Position numbers and translations under genes: made by a program. A stretch of 64,000 bases of DNA from Eurosta solidaginis (Eukaryota; Arthropoda; Insecta; Diptera; Tephritidae), in assembly GCF_040869045.1 (NCBI RefSeq), contig NC_090320.1:149318941-149382940 (forward strand), in the 5' to 3' direction. Shown here in pieces: positions 1 through 10,741 of this stretch. Numbering within the stretch: position 1 is the stretch's first letter; the number at the start of each line of letters is the position of its first letter. Under the pieces are notes generated by a model. It made no database searches, was not told where the DNA came from, and saw only the letters and a list, made by a program, of their open reading frames with translations.

Positions 1-690
1 GTATGCAACGAGAACATCAATGTAGCTCGGAAGATTCTATTAAAAGAAACAAAAGTTTTCATGCCCAAACTCGATTATTTAGCACCATCCTTTGATTAGA
101 AATTAATTTGACGTCGGCGAAACTACACAGCTGGGATACGGCTCCTGGTGGTCCAGCGGCGATAGGTGGCCTCGTGGCATGCACCTTGGATGGGTCTCTT
201 GATATTTGCGTGTCGGCTTCAGCGTGGGATCAGTGGAGATGATTTTAGGTAGCGAAACCGATTGTAGATTACGAGTAGGTATACTTTTTACCCTTTACTT
301 GCGGTCTTAAATAAACTTTGCGCACGCGGGCAGATGGAATTTATTAGAAAGCACACTTGTGTGTGCATATGTATATGAAAAAGAAAAAAAGCAAATCCGC
401 CTAATCTCCACTGATCTTACCTCCTCAATATCTCGTTCAGAAAAGAAAAAAGCCCAAAAACATGTTTCCTTCCGAAAGTCTAGCTACGCTCCTTTTTTAC
501 AGCTAGCAGTCAGTCGTTTTTGAAGTGGTATCAAATGATATAAAGGAAGTGTTCTGATCGTGGCGTGATGAGTAAATTTCTTGCACCGGAATGTATACAC
601 CGGAAGTGAAGACTACTCAAACACGTACCCGATATGATTTTAGATATAAAATTATATTAAATGGAGGAATTTTAACTTTTCCAGGTACAC
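1..690. repeat. 0.68-kb direct repeat, copy a
   Basis: Nearly identical to 7362-8038 in the same orientation. Both copies end at the same point (last shared bases ccaggtacac at 681-690 and 8029-8038), so that edge looks like a true element terminus. The left edge is unknown because the window starts inside the repeat. Copy a has a small tandem duplication near 590-607 that copy b lacks. A TATA-like gatataaagg lies near 537 and 7899. No coding frame is seen. The repeat abuts a gypsy pol gene cut off at 691. It could be an LTR, a non-autonomous element or a segmental duplication; the family is not recognised. Confidence 0.75.
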
Positions 691-820
691 CAGTGAAATT
701 TTCTCGATTGACGTAACCATTAGGATGATCTGTGCCTTTATACACCTTGTTGTCCAGTACCTGTAAGTCCGGAAGTCGAGTTTTGTGGGTTTGAACGTGT
801 TGTACAAGCTTATTGTACTC
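691..820 (-). pseudogene. Gypsy-1 integrase N-terminal fragment, truncated
   Basis: Reading leftward past the stop at 821-823, the same frame stays open and encodes a linker that looks like the RNase H to integrase transition of gypsy pol (residues around LPDLQVLDNKVYKGTDHPNG). Coding similarity ends abruptly at 691, where the 0.68-kb repeat begins. The zinc-binding, catalytic and C-terminal parts of integrase are absent. Either the repeat inserted here or a rearrangement removed the 3' half of the element. Confidence 0.6.
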
Positions 821-2238
821 TTACGACAAAAACTCGGGTGAGCTAAGATCCACCAGTGGACGGACTTCTAGTTCAGTTATTTCGTCGAAGTTCTGGCGCG
901 ATAAACTATCCGGAACAACATTAAACGAACCTTTACGATGCTCTATTTTAAACCTAAAGCCCTGTAGTTTTAATGCCCATCGAGCCAGTCTACTTGACAA
1001 ATGCGTCTTTCGCATGAGCCATTGCAAGCTGGCGTGGTCTGTTATGATGGTAAAGTCCTGACCCTCTACATAGGCTCTAAAATTCTTGAGGCTGAGAATT
1101 GCAGCGAGGCACTCCAGTTCAGTCACACTATAATTTGTCTGAGCCTGGTTCAGCTTCTGAGAAAAGTAGGCAATAGGGACTTCGGTTCCTTCATCATTTC
1201 TTTGTGCCAAAACGGCACCAACACCAAGCTTACTAGCATCACACTGGATGATAAACGGCTTTTCGCACAACATATTTTTGAGTTTGTCGAACGATTTCTG
1301 GGCCTCCTCGTTCCACGTGAAATTTTTGCTCTTTTTTAGCAAATTTGTTAAAGGTGTGGTAATGGCTGCGAAATTATCCACAAAACGTCGGTACCAGCCG
1401 GCCATTCCGAGGGACCTTCGCAATGCCTTTACAGTGTTTGGAACGGGATAGTTCGTTACGGCAGAAATTTTGTCGGGGTCAGTGCGAAGCGTACCATTCC
1501 CTATTATGTAGCCGAGGTATTTAACTTCGCGGATGCAAAATGAGCTTTTTCCCACGTTTATATTTAGGCCCAATTTCCTTAAGTGTTGAGCAACCTCTGC
1601 GTGAACGGACATGTGGTTTTCGAAAGTCTCTGATAGAATCAAGAGATCATCCAAATAAACAAAAACTTGATTTTTCAATTGAGGAGGGATTACGCGATCC
1701 ATCAGTCGACAAAGCGCCTGTGGAGCATTACATAGACCGAAAGGCATAACGCGGTATCGGTAAAGCGGACGATTAGGGACAGTAAAACAGGTGTAATTTC
1801 GGGAGCTTTCCGCTAAGGGAATTTGCCAGAAGGCACGACGTAAGTCGAGGGAACTAATAAATTCAGCCTTTGGTAATCTGCTTAATATACCATCAATATG
1901 AGGGAGGGGATAAGCGTCCTTAACGGGGACACTGTTGTGCACACTTTTCGCGAGTCGAGACCCAGACGGACTTTATTAGCCTTTTTCACTAACACGACCG
2001 GACTGGACCATGGACTATTTGGAGCTTCCTCGACCACACCTAATCTAATGATTTTATCAATCTCTTCGTGTACTAACTTTTCCACTGCAGGAGATATCGG
2101 AAAATATCGCTGTTTTATCGGACGGACGTTGGGTTCAAGCTCGATAACATATTCCATTAAGGAAGTTTTTCCCAGACCATCTTTTTCGAAGCTAGGAAAC
2201 CTATTCGTAATTTGGTCTAATTGGCACTGTTGGTCCAC
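821..2238 (-). pseudogene. pol: Gypsy-1 reverse transcriptase and RNase H
   Basis: Degenerate pol of a Ty3/gypsy retrotransposon on the minus strand. The N-terminal fingers (VVEEAPNSPWSSPVVLVKK) lie in one frame at 1882-2238 and the palm continues in another from about 1940, so there is a frameshift near 1930. The palm has the RT motifs DAYPLPHIDGIL, LDLRRAFWQIPL, MPFGLCNAP and the catalytic FVYLDDLL. RNase H follows, with QCDASKLGVGAVLAQ, TELECLA and ITDHASL supplying acidic residues. A small in-frame contraction is suspected just before QCDAS. A stop at 821-823 closes the frame, although coding resemblance continues past it. Similar in sequence to Gypsy-B in this window. Confidence 0.9.
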
Positions 2239-2328
2239 ACTTAAGGAAATACGATTTGCATCATTTGCATCAGGGGTTTGGCAAGTCGAAATTTCCGAAA
2301 TAATATTTGGAGCAATTTGGAATGTTGC

Positions 2329-2643
2329 TTAAAAGTCGACGCCAAGAATGAATTGTTGGGACATAGACGGGATAAAAAAAAAGTGAATAGTCTTTCGTTT
2401 TCCTTGAAATTGAACATCTAGGTCGATACAACCATACACGAATTGTCTCTTCCCATCTGCGGTGCAGATTGAAGTGGCATGTTCGCGTAGTTGATTTTTG
2501 GCTTTCACCGTATTCGCTAACGAGGAGCCTAAACAAGATACCTGTGCTCCGCTGTCTAACAGACCCAAATACTCACAACTTAGAACCTCTATCTTAGCGT
2601 ATGGTCGTAAGCCGGAAGATTTCTGGTAGATGGAGCTAACCAC
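2329..2643 (-). pseudogene. Gypsy-1 aspartic protease
   Basis: A 104-residue frame with the retropepsin signature LLDSGAQVSCLG (active-site D-S-G) and the C-terminal FILGVDF motif. An in-frame TAA at 2329-2331 directly after GVDF separates it from the RT frame that resumes in phase at 2238, so the stop is a nonsense change and not a domain boundary. It lies between the nucleocapsid and RT regions, in the usual Gag-PR-RT order. Confidence 0.85.
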
Positions 2644-2673
2644 GCTATTTAAAAGTTTGTGGTCACGTTTGAC

Positions 2674-3179
2674 TTATTCCCAAAAGTTCTTGCAACGTAC
2701 GGACGATCGCTTGGAGTTGGTTGGTTTAATATCCTCTGCAAATATCCTATTCCTAATTTTATTATAGTTTTTGAGACGCTCTTCGTATGGGATTATTTCC
2801 CGGATGGGTGAATTAGGTTCACTGAAATCGCTCTCGGAAATTTTATTAGGACGGACGGCTATCCTATTTGGGGCTACTTCCGGTCGTCGCGAGGAATCTT
2901 CCTGAGACCCTCGCTCGGTTTCGGGTTTTCTGGATTGCACTTACTACATTTCGGCCGGTAAACGTTTGGTGCTCCACATCCATAGCAAAACACTGTCCGA
3001 TGTTCGAGGCAGTCAAAGTACCTATGGCCTCCGCCTTGGCAATTCCAGCATATTTGTTTCGTCTTGGATGCTTGCTTTGATATTTCGTCGATTTCCGGTT
3101 CAGCTTCGATTTCGGTGTTGTCACGTGGTATTTCACTAACATAACGGCGAGTAGGTTGTCGAATATTCCCTTCTGGCAT
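2674..3179 (-). pseudogene. Gypsy-1 nucleocapsid zinc knuckles and Gag-Pol linker
   Basis: The 101-residue frame at 2874-3179 contains a canonical CCHC knuckle (CWNCQGGGHRYFDC, C-x2-C-x4-H-x4-C) and a second cysteine cluster (CYGC...CSKC). An overlapping frame at 2674-2940 continues into a basic linker with YEERLKNYNKIRNRIFAE. Gypsy-B has a comparable stretch (KYDEARRRIFCEGIKAKQ), which supports kinship of the two elements. Frame changes separate this part from Gag upstream and protease downstream. Confidence 0.8.
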
Positions 3180-3278
3180 CGGATTAGCAACCCTACTGAT
3201 TTCGCCAGCAAGACTTTCTCCCTTGAGACAGAGTCTACGTAGATCCGCTAGCGAGCTTATTTGAACATATAGAAGCTG

Positions 3279-4397
3279 CTATCTTATCCGAGGTCGCAAG
3301 TTGTGTTGGAGGATTTCCACCAATTCGGCTTCAGGTAGTGGTGACTGCAAAGGTTCTGCTATCTTCAGAACGGCATTAGGGAATTCGTCAAAAGTTTCTG
3401 TCGGTCCTTGTTTTCTGCTACGTAGCATCTCTTTAATTTCAAAATCCGTACGATGCTGCTGAAAATTAATACGTAAGGCTTCACAAAGGGATGGCCACGT
3501 AACTCTTTCCACAGTACCACGGTATCGCCAATACCAATCCTTGGCTTCATTAAGAAACAAGCATTGAATGTGCTCGCAGAGTAAATTAAAGTTACCCCCT
3601 AAAGTATCTGAAACCTGACATTCAAGCCTATAAAGAAAACTATCTACAGATAATTTCGATGAACCATCAAACTTTATATCCCAGTTTGATATCAGCTGGG
3701 CAACCCTACCTGCATTTGGAACACTTGAAATGTCACTAAAGCGAAGCTGGTCAAGTTGCTGGTGAAAGTTGGGGTTGGAATGGTATGGTAAATTCGGTAT
3801 ATCTCTAGGCCAACGTGGAGTTGAATGGTTCCGGTGCATACTAGGTTGCGGAGCCACTCTTTCGGGACTAGGGACATTTAATTGTTGAGCGCGTGGAGCA
3901 TTGAGGTTCAGCCTATTCATTAGTTGAGAAACTACACCCTCAAGTTTTTGTTCGATCAAATGTGATACGCGAATTTCGAGATTATTAAAAATGGTAGCTT
4001 GCCTTGCCGATACCACCGCAGATACGATGTTGCGGATACGATTGTCGTCATCATTTCCCTCGTTATTTCCAACTAGGGCATTCAAGACAGGCAAACTGGC
4101 AGCACCTTCGGACTGCTGTTGCTCATTTTGGGCTCCCATGGTGAGACCTACTTCCCTACTTCTATTTTGCTGGTTGTGCTGATTGTGCTGAGGAGGTTGG
4201 TGTGAACGCGTCTTCATCCGTGCGCCGGTGCTTTGGCTAAAATCTCGACTGTGACATTTGCTGCGGCATTGTGGACAGGTCGAGTTCCTTTTCAGCCAAT
4301 TCAAAAGGCAAGCGCGGTGGAACTGATGTGAACACCCAGTTATTAGTACATCGTCTGCCTCAGAGAACGCGTCGCGACATATCGTACATATATTGCG
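3279..4397 (-). pseudogene. gag: Gypsy-1 Gag preceded in-frame by a RING-H2 finger
   Basis: The open frame runs from just after a TAG at 4398-4400 to a stop at 3279, about 372 codons. Residues 4-44 form a RING-H2 finger: C-x2-C (CTIC), 14 residues, C-x-H-x2-H-x2-C (CSHQFHRAC), 10 residues, C-x2-C (CPQC), at about 4388-4266. Next comes a Gln/Asn-rich linker, a likely helical region (NIVSAVVSARQATIFNNLEIRV...) and a retroviral-type capsid (NWDIKFDGSS, SVDSFLYRLECQV, AKDWYWRY, WPSLCEALRINFQQ). No ATG is seen in frame before the RING; an ATG in another frame lies just upstream, so the start may be lost to a frameshift. RING-H2 fingers typically act as ubiquitin E3 ligases; that role here is inference. 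Confidence 0.75.
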
Positions 4398-4400
4398 CTA

Positions 4401-5419
4401 CTGTAACACATGCTCATTACTGTGGCGCAGGGCCATTTTCGCAGTTTAACCCGAACGTAACCAAAATCCAACCAAATAAAATTAAAAGGGTTTAAAAAAG
4501 TCTTTAAAGAAAAGGTCGACTTGTAATCTCCGATATTTATATATTATAAAAACAATATTCACTGGCACGAAAGAAAAATTTCCGAACAATATGAAATCTC
4601 AGAACTAAAATCTCCTCCTAAAATCAAATTCGCAAATCTTTGATTTTAGTGTCTATGCATTTATGCATTTTAGGCCGTATCTTGAAAAAAAGGGATATTC
4701 AATTAATTTTGTTTTTTTTTTTTTGTTTTTTTTTTTTAATTAATAGCTAAAAGGGTATATAAAAAAATCAGCAAAATGTTACTATGGTCTGATTCTCCGG
4801 AAGTGAGAGAGGCAGAACTGGTGATGGGTAGTCTGAGGACTGGAGAGTGCATGGTCTTACTGCCAACAGGCTTTAGCCATGGAAAGAAATTTTTGAAGCA
4901 AAATACTTCTATGTATCAAAAGAAATGATTAGGTAAAATGAAGAAAAAAAAATCACATAAACTTTTAAAATGTGTCAATTTTACTGGTGTTGGTAAGCCA
5001 GCGGGCATTTAGCCATACTGCAGCTAAACTCCTAACAACGGCCAAAAAGAAAATCAGAAAAGTGAAAAAAAAAACATTAACTAGAAAAAAATTTCAACTT
5101 AAATTTTATCTAAATACACAACATCCAAAAGCGGTAAACTCCCCAGATATTCAACCTTGTCAGAGTTAATTGCCAGCTGGCGGACGTTTGCGTATGAATT
5201 ACATTTTGAAAGTAGGTTATGATGCCAGAACAACTTTACAAAAGCTGGTCAAAACCGAATGCATATAGCTATCAGTCTTGAGGTCCGAAACTTTGTGGAA
5301 GTTCCACTAACCAAAATTTATAGACTAATAAAAATAGTTTAACGTCGGACAAACGAAAACGAATTCCGATACGGGAATAAAAATATGGGGGCATGAGGCT
5401 GTTATTCATCGTCTCTTCA
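4401..5419. other. Gypsy-1 leader region, non-coding
   Basis: About 1 kb between the RING-Gag frame and the primer-binding-site match. It is AT-rich, with two long T runs at about 4709-4738. No convincing gene is seen. If the PBS at 5420-5438 belongs to Gypsy-1, this is its 5' untranslated leader. Confidence 0.4.
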
Positions 5420-5438
5420 GGTCCCTGCTCGGGCGCCA
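5420..5438 (-). promoter_or_regulatory. tRNA-Lys-type primer binding site, minus-strand retroelement
   Basis: The plus strand reads ggtccctgctcgggcgcca, which matches the 3' end of a tRNA-Lys with CCA. On the minus strand it is therefore a reverse-transcription primer site starting TGGCGCCCGAGCAG. It lies upstream of Gypsy-1 gag in the right orientation. No paired LTR was found on its right, so assignment to Gypsy-1 is probable and not proven. The Ulp1-gypsy carries a very similar site at 46031-46050. Confidence 0.65.
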
Positions 5439-7361
5439 TTTCTTTTATGAACTAGTGGACAGGGTGGAAAAAGGAAACGAATGAGGGTCGTTCGAAGAGC
5501 CGGTTAAGTCTTGTCCTACGACTGCCGCGTGTGCACTGGCTCGTTCCCGGAGCTTCAGCCTGGGGCAGGGTATTAAACAGCTGCAGGACCCAGACACCTT
5601 CTCCCTAATTCCTAGCCCGAACAAGACATAATATAATATTGCACACGATTCAAAAAAAAAAAAACACCCATCGACTTACCCATTGACATCCACACTTTCT
5701 CCTTCAGAGCTTCGACGCCCATCACCTTGCAGCACAGGTAGATGTTTTGGCTGCTCTAGACCCACCCAACCACGGCCTTTAAGGTGGTTAAAAAGGCCCC
5801 AATAAACCCACTCTCACTATCCTTAATCAGACCAAACTAATAGATTTATGTACTCATGTTAACAATATTTTTATTACAATTCAAAGCATGATTAATCTTA
5901 ACATTAGAAGTGAAGATAAGAAGTCAAAAGCTATCTTATAAGTTGTACAAACTACGAATTCCAAATTTAGAAAAACAATTACATTACTTAACTTCTAAAA
6001 ATTTTTGTTTGGGGGTACTTAAATGCAAATCCCTAACCTACCTCAACAGCTGATCTGTATATGTATGGTCATTGAACTATCTTTTCAAGAGGAACGAAAA
6101 TCATATGTACAGGTTACATATTCATTCACATGCATATGCTTGCGGAGAGCGAAAAAATTAAAAAAAAAGGAACTAATATGTATGTAGCTGGGATTGATGA
6201 CTTTGTCACCAAAAGAAAATAGGTGGAAAAAGAGAAAAAAAACCCACTTGTTGATCACTAACTTTGGCAATCGCAACTAGAGAAACAAACTCATCCATGT
6301 GTACATATGTATGTATATATGTATGCATGTACAGGTTCTCACTCAAATCATTCCAGTCAAATGAGAGTATTAGATAAAATAACCAAAGCCAGGCACACTA
6401 TCGTCAGATGTATAACCACACGTAAATATATGCATAAATATGTACATAGATCAAAGCGACTTAATATTTTATTTGCTTACAAAAGAAAACATAATAACCA
6501 TGTTACTTACATGTGGAGAATTTCGACGTAGCGTTGAGGCCTCTTCGCTGCGACGTAGTGCTGAAAATGAATGCGTTATCTCGCCTAACTCTCTAATAAT
6601 TACTGCTTCGAGCAACTAGTTATTACTTTCTTTTAAATCAAATAGTGGTTCTTTTTATGTATTTCTTCCTTATATGACAAAATTTCGCAACATAACGAAG
6701 AGATTAAAAAGAAACAATATTTATCCTAGGGAACCTTCGAGTCGTTTCGTGGCTATTTTTATTTACGCCACTGTAGCTACTTATTTGTGGGAGCGCCGAG
6801 TGAGTGAAAAACTCGAAGCGCTAAACAAATCAAAGTTTAAAACGAAAATATTTATATGAGAAAGAAGCAAAAAAAAATTTCGATTTCTCATTTAATAATA
6901 AATATGTACGTACATGGGTATGTAACCTATAAGAATTCCGCCAACCCAGAGAAAAGACAAAAAAACCAACAAAAACAATAAAGATATTGTGTGAGGTAGG
7001 CTAGTGATTACACTTGTTCTTGATGGACAAAATCTGAAGCATCGCTCGGAAAGAAAAATTGTGAAATATCCATTCGAACTTAAATGCGTATTTTTATATA
7101 CTACAATGGATTACAATGTTCCGTGATGAAAAAGTATTTGAAAATTCTAAATACAAGCTTTGATATTTTTATGAAACGTTTTCGAGCAAACTTAAACTTA
7201 AAATGTATTTTATTAAACTTAAATGGGTAAGACTTAAACAACGCCGTATTAAAGTCTTTGAAAATTCGAAATGTAAGCTTTGAATTCGTTTTCGAAATCG
7301 GGTTATAAATTTAAGGCAACGTTTTTGGAATTGCAACACAGACAATGAATTGGGATTTTAG
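5439..7361. other. AT-rich region without genes; small direct duplication
   Basis: No supported gene; short frames here lack codon structure or motifs. If the PBS at 5420 is real, the start of this stretch should hold an LTR, but no second copy exists in the window. Near 7130-7162 and 7250-7284 a segment (ttgaaaattc...aagctttga) is repeated imperfectly with about 120-bp spacing. Confidence 0.4.
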
Positions 7362-8038
7362 GTATGCAACGAGAACATCAATGTAGCTCGGAAGATTCTA
7401 TTAAAAGAAACAAAAGTTTTCATGGCAAAACTCGATTATTTAGCACCATCCTTTGATTAGAAATTAATTTGACGTCGGCGAAACTACACAGCTGGGATAC
7501 GGCTCCTGGTGGTCCAGCGGCGATAGGTGGCCTCGTGGCATGCACCTTGGATGGGTCTCTTGATATTTGCGTGTCGGCTTCAGCGTGGGATCAGTGGAGA
7601 TGATTTTAGGTAGAGAAACCGATTTTAGATTATGCGTAGGTATACTTTTTACCCGTTTACTTGCGGTTTAAATAAACTTTGCGCACGCAGCCAGATGGAA
7701 TTTATTAGAAAGCACACTTGTGTGTGCATATGTATATGAAAAATAAAAAAAGCAAATTCGCCAAATCTCCACTGATCTTACCTCCTCGATATCTCGTTCA
7801 GAAAAGAAAAAAGCCCAAAAAACATGTTTCCTTCCGGAAGTCTAGCTATGCTCCTTTTTTACAGCTAGCAGTCAGTCGTTTTTGAAGTGGTATCAAATGA
7901 TATAAAGGAAGTGTTCTGATCGTGGTGTGGTGAGTAAATTTCTTGCACCGGAAGTGAAAACTACTCAAACACGTACCCGATATGATTTTAGATATAAAAT
8001 TATATTAAATGGAGGAATTGTAACTTTTCCAGGTACAC
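7362..8038. repeat. 0.68-kb direct repeat, copy b
   Basis: Second copy of the repeat at 1-690, same orientation, with few substitutions and one small indel. It starts right after gggattttag and ends at ggtacac. Unlike copy a it is not followed by gypsy pol but by about 150 bp of unrelated sequence and then the dispersed repeat. Confidence 0.75.
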
Positions 8039-8191
8039 AGTACAACTTATTCACTTTAAGTTCCCGTGATTTGTCAATAGTGACGAGTGCATGCAGGGAT
8101 GCATTCTGCACATACGTGTGATGTATGTGGGGAAAACTGCGGGAACATGAGTCACAGCAATACTGATAGACTCTGCACATGAGCGTGAGTC

Positions 8192-10351
8192 ATGGGCGAA
8201 AAAAGAAATTCATTTAGCCATGTCCGTCCGTCCGTCCGTAAACACGATAAATTGAGTAAATTTTGAGGTATCTTGAAGAAATTTGGTATGTAGGTTCCTG
8301 GGCACTCATCTCAGATCGCTATTTAAAATGAACGAAATCGGACTACAACCACACCCACTTTTTCGATATCGAAAATTTCGAAAAAACCAAAAAGTGCGAT
8401 AATTCATTACCAAAGATGGATAAAGCGATGAAACTTGGTAGGTGCATTGACTTTATGACGCAAAATAGAAAATTAGTAAAATTTTGGACAATGGGCGTGC
8501 CACCGCCCACTTTTAAAATTAGGTTTTTTAAAGGTTTTGCAAGCTGTAATTTGGCAGTCGTTGAAGGTATCATGATGAAATTTGGCAGGCACGTTACTCA
8601 TATTACTATATGTGTGCTAAATAAAAATTAGCAAAATCGGATGACGAACACGCATGTACACTGTATATCTTTACAGTATATAAGTAAATTATGTCAACAC
8701 TCAACTCCAGTAATGATATGGTGCAACAAAATACAAAAATAAAGGAAAATTTCAAAATCGGCGTGGCTCCGCCCCTTTTCATTTAATTCGTCTAGAATAC
8801 TTTTAAGGCCATAAATCGAACAAAAAGTTACCAATCCTTGTGAAATTTGGCAGGGGCATAGATTCTATTACGTTAACTGTTTTCTGTGAAAATGGGCGAA
8901 ATCGGTTGAAGCCACGCCCAGTTTTTATACGCAGTCGACCATCTGTCCTTCCTCTCTGCCGTTAACAGGATAACTTGAGCAAAAACCGATATATATTTAC
9001 TAAACTTAGTTCACCTACTTATCTGAACTCACTTCATCTTGGTATAAAAAATTGCCGAAATCCGACTACGACCACGCCCACTTTTCCGATATAGAAAATT
9101 ACAAAAAAGGAAAAAAAAATTCCATAATTCTATACCAAATATGAAAAAAGAGATGAAACATTGTAATTGGATTGGTTTATTGACACAAAATATAACTTTA
9201 GGAAAAACTTTGTAAAATGGGTGTGACACCTACCATATTAAGTAGAAGAAAATGAAAAAGTTCTGCAGGGCGAAATCAAAAGGCCTTGGAATCTTGGCCG
9301 GCATACTGTTCGTGGTATTACATATATACATAAATTAGCGGTACCCGACAGATGATGTTCTGGGTCACCCTGGTCCACATATTCATCGATATCTCGAAAA
9401 CGCCGTCACATATACAACTATGGGCCACTCCCTTTTAAAACCCTCACTAATACCTTTAATTGGCGGCCACCGTGGTGTGATGGTAGCGTGCTCCGCCTAT
9501 CACACCGTATGCCCTAGGTTCAACTCCCGGGCAAAGCAACATCAGAAATAAGATTTTTCAATTAGAAGAAAATTTTTCTAAGCGGGGTCGCCCCTCGGCA
9601 GTGTCTGGCAAGCGCTCCGATTGTATTTCTGCCATGAAAACCTCTCAGTGAAAACTCATCTTCCTTGCAGATGCCGTTCGGAGTCGGCATAAAACATGTA
9701 GGTCCCGTCCGGCCAATTTGTAGGGAAAAATCAAGAGGAGCAAGACGCAAATTGGAAGAGAAGCTCGGCATTAGATCTCTTCGGAGGTTATCGCGCCTTA
9801 CATTTATTTATTTTTTAATACCTTTAATTTGATACCAATATGATACAAACACATTCTAGAGTCACCCCTGGTCCACCCTTATGGCGATATCTGGAAAAGG
9901 CGTCCACCTATAGAACTAAGGCCCACTACGTTTTAAATAATCATTAACACCTTTCATTTGATAGCCATATCGTACAAACGCATTCTAGTCACCCCTGGTC
10001 CACCTTTATGGCGATATATCGAAAAGGCGTCCACCTATAGAACTAAGGCCCACTCCCTTTTAAAATACTCATTAATACCTTTATTTGATACCCATATCGT
10101 ACAAACACATTCTAGAGTGACCTCTGGTCCAGCGATATCCCGACATGGCGTCAACCTATAGAACTATGGCCCACTCCCTTTTAAAATACTCTTTAATACC
10201 TTCCATTTGAAACCCATGTCATACAAACACATTCCAGGCGTACCCTAGGTTCATTGTGCTAAATGGTGATTTTCCCTTATTTTGTCTCCAAAGCTCTCAG
10301 CTGAGTATGTAATGTTCAGTTACACCCGAACTTAGCCTTCCTTACTTGTTT
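8192..10351 (+). repeat. Long dispersed repeat, copy 1 (lacks one end)
   Basis: Homologous to 28650-31111 (reverse orientation) and to 15511-16531. Landmarks are a cgtccgtccgtccg block, several tttcgatatcgaaa palindromes, recurring variants of gaaatcgg and accacgcccac, then a tandem part whose units include gatacccatatcgtacaaac and a cccctggtccacc block, and a terminal part ending ctcagctgagtatgtaatg...cctta-cttgttt. The opposite terminus (tatactcagctgagc) present in copy 2 is missing. A SINE is inserted in the tandem part at 9462-9815. No coding frame spans it; the copies are non-autonomous. Confidence 0.85.
9462..9815 (+). mobile_element. tRNA-derived SINE, copy 1
   Basis: Begins ggcggccaccgtggtgtgatgg, has an A-box-like tRNA head and an exact polymerase III B-box GGTTCAACTCC, then a tRNA-unrelated body (gcggggtcgcccctcggcag, gtcggcataaaacatgtag, cttcggaggttatcgcgcc) and a T-rich tail. 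It is flanked by a 14-bp target-site duplication taatacctttaatt (9448-9461 and 9816-9829), so both edges are exact. It sits inside the dispersed repeat and is therefore younger. Two relatives are at 57749-58094 and 59648-59975. Confidence 0.92.
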
Positions 10352-10603
10352 CAAATAATGGTTTTCCGATCTCGGCTATCCCATTCGTATAAGAAGCACG
10401 GAAATTTTGTGTAACCAGACTGCTGTCCCAGAAGCATGGTTTTTATTTTCAAGTCACAACAAACCGACCAAAATGTTCTGAATATTTTATTGCATGCAGA
10501 TCTTGTGACATCGAATCTTAATTTTATTTACTTATTTTGTTTAAAGCTGGCTTCAGGTCAAATTGAGTAAAACACAATATGCTTAAGTTTTACTACCAAT
10601 ATA

Positions 10604-10655
10604 TTTCGGCTACTCTTCCCGTAACCGTCTTCAGGGCGTAACTATTGACAAAATC
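10604..10655 (-). ncRNA. Hammerhead-like motif in Penelope 3' region, minus copy
   Basis: On the minus strand the sequence has GTC, a short spacer, CTGAAGA (matches core CUGANGA), a stem GGTTAC/GTAGCC with an internal loop, then GAAA. Penelope-like elements are known to carry minimal hammerhead ribozymes. One unpaired C follows CTGAAGA and helices I and III look weak, so folding or cleavage is not established. Confidence 0.4.
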
Positions 10656-10741
10656 AAAACAAAATAAAATAAAACATTGTCAATTGCACATATTAAAAAT
10701 TATAAAATTGAACAAAATATATGTACATACATTGCATTTAT

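Noticed and set aside
6085..6859. Short frames of 61-74 codons
   Set aside because: Low-complexity, no motifs, no conservation clue; frames of this length are expected by chance in such AT-rich DNA.
691..8038. The 0.68-kb direct repeats as LTRs of Gypsy-1
   Set aside because: Ends do not read TG...CA, no primer site lies beside the copy b inner edge, and pol is cut mid-gene at copy a; a different origin is more likely.
8217..8240. CRISPR-like or satellite array from the cgtccgtccgtc block
   Set aside because: It is a short 4-bp microsatellite inside the dispersed repeat; there are no spacers and the genome is eukaryotic.
9462..9540. A true tRNA gene
   Set aside because: Only the head of a SINE: A- and B-boxes are present but no cloverleaf closes, and two further SINE copies share the same non-tRNA body.
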